From: CBDDRG01 sp051306415
GTDB taxonomy: Bacteria; Pseudomonadota; Gammaproteobacteria; Pseudomonadales; Porticoccaceae
Assembly: GCA_051306415.1 (NCBI GenBank)
Contig: JBPPNE010000075.1
Span: 1 to 5,701, forward strand
Direction of reading: 5' to 3'
Length of the DNA stretch: 5,701 bases
The translations under genes were made by a program, and so were the position numbers. Under the pieces are notes generated by a model that was not told where the DNA came from, did no database searches, and was given only the letters and a program-made list of their open reading frames with translations. This document shows, piece by piece, positions 5,265 to 5,701 of this stretch (the first letter of the stretch is position 1; every line of letters begins with the position of its first letter).

Positions 5265-5701
5265 TTACCTGTCAAGTCCCGGCTGGTTATGAACTCGCTT
5301 CACGAGCAATTCGGGTTTTTTTGCCTGCCAAGTTTTCAGCGCCTGAACGGGTGACAAGTGGTTGAGCGCACGTTGAGGAAGCAGGTGGTTGTACGTCTTC
5401 AAATAGTTGACGAGTGTCGTCTCCAATTGGGCCGCTGAAGCGAATCGCGTTTGATTCACGAGCTCGCTGATTCTGCCGTTGAAGCGCTCCACCATGCCGT
5501 TGGCTTGTGGGTGACGTGGAGGGCACAGACGGTGTTCGATGTTCAGCGCGTTGCAACGCACGTCGAACTGGTGGCGCCCCGTTGGCTCACGCTTTTTGCG
5601 GGTGAAGCGGTCGGTGAACTGGCTGCCATTGTCCGTGAGCAGTTTGATGATCTTCATCGGCGCTGTGCGCTCTAAACAGTTCAAAAAATCCACGCTGCTG
5701 T
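5265..5701 (-). CDS. IS481-family transposase, C-terminal part (N-terminus beyond window edge)
   Basis: The frame is open from the right edge to a TAA at 5267-5265, about 145 residues. It shows the end of a DDE integrase-core catalytic domain: LLTDNGSQFTDRF contains the second catalytic Asp, and PRHPQANGMVERFNGRI contains the catalytic Glu. The Asp-Glu spacing is about 47 residues instead of the classic 35, because of an insert around TRKKREPTGRHQFD. From memory of the family, this insert and the following IEHRLCPP segment are typical of one IS481 branch. The C-terminal part with YNHLLPQRALNHLSPVQAL and the ending VHNQPGLDR also fit, so the C-terminus looks intact. The first catalytic Asp and the N-terminal helix-turn-helix would lie outside the window, so I cannot say whether the whole transposase is active. 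A GTG at 5693 is only an internal codon, not the true start. Base composition looks less GC-rich than the neighbouring genes, consistent with a foreign origin. Confidence 0.88.
   Translation of the reverse strand, partial: SSVDFLNCLERTAPMKIIKLLTDNGSQFTDRFTRKKREPTGRHQFDVRCNALNIEHRLCPPRHPQANGMVERFNGRISELVNQTRFASAAQLETTLVNYLKTYNHLLPQRALNHLSPVQALKTWQAKKPELLVKRVHNQPGLDR
5270..5290 (+). repeat. Putative terminal inverted repeat of the IS481-type element
   Basis: The sequence starting TGTCAAGTCCCGGCTGG overlaps the last codons of the transposase. It has the TGT end expected of the family, but without the opposite end it cannot be confirmed by self-comparison. Confidence 0.35.
5270..5701 (-). mobile_element. 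Partial IS481-type insertion sequence, one end inside the window
   Basis: The element is inferred from the transposase that runs off the right edge. The probable outer end is at TGTCAAGTCC (5270-5279): IS481-family elements usually begin with TGT, and this sits just at the transposase 3' end, where the family's terminal repeat commonly lies. The other end and any target duplication are outside the window, so the exact boundary is a guess within perhaps ten bases. Confidence 0.5.

Noticed and set aside
1..5701. CRISPR array, tRNA, rRNA, riboswitch, toxin-antitoxin or phage-defence module
   Set aside because: No regularly spaced repeats, cloverleaf or known RNA motif was seen, and all large open frames are assigned to enzymes or the transposase.

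Overview
The window is a gene-dense, GC-rich stretch of a bacterial chromosome. It carries accessory catabolic genes and, at the right edge, an insertion sequence cut by the window end. Clear Shine-Dalgarno sites, sigma70-like promoter candidates, protein families typical of proteobacterial CoA-linked degradation and an IS481-type transposase suggest a proteobacterium, perhaps an environmental gammaproteobacterium. No rRNA, tRNA or taxonomic marker is present, so the lineage is tentative.

Layout. Four genes lie head-to-tail on the minus strand and read leftwards from about 3902 to the left edge. They are a serine alpha/beta-hydrolase with an unassigned N-terminal domain (3902-2805), a luciferase-like oxidoreductase of the TIGR03619-like type (2676-1762), a dienelactone-hydrolase-family enzyme with a Cys-Asp-His triad (1725-988), and a second, different luciferase-like oxidoreductase (937 to the left edge, C-terminus missing). 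The gaps are 128, 36 and 50 bp and no convincing terminator lies between the genes, so they look like one operon. A family III CoA-transferase (4066-5232) is transcribed divergently. The intergenic region 3903-4065 holds a candidate promoter for each direction and a GC-rich inverted repeat. Beyond the CoA-transferase, the C-terminal part of an IS481-family transposase (minus strand, 5265 to the right edge) shows that a mobile element abuts the cluster. No stretch above 300 bp lacks a gene.

How the genes may work together (inference). Two flavin- or F420-dependent luciferase-fold enzymes, two hydrolases and a CoA-transferase form a coherent catabolic set. A luciferase-like enzyme could oxygenate or reduce a cyclic or aliphatic substrate, a hydrolase could open an ester or lactone, and the CoA-transferase could activate the resulting carboxylate for beta-oxidation-like breakdown. 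The substrate cannot be read from the sequence. Terpenoids, steroids, alicyclic ketones or aromatic-derived lactones are all possible. I see no defence system, CRISPR array or structured RNA; the most interesting content is this uncharacterised enzyme combination and the hydrolase's extra N-terminal domain.
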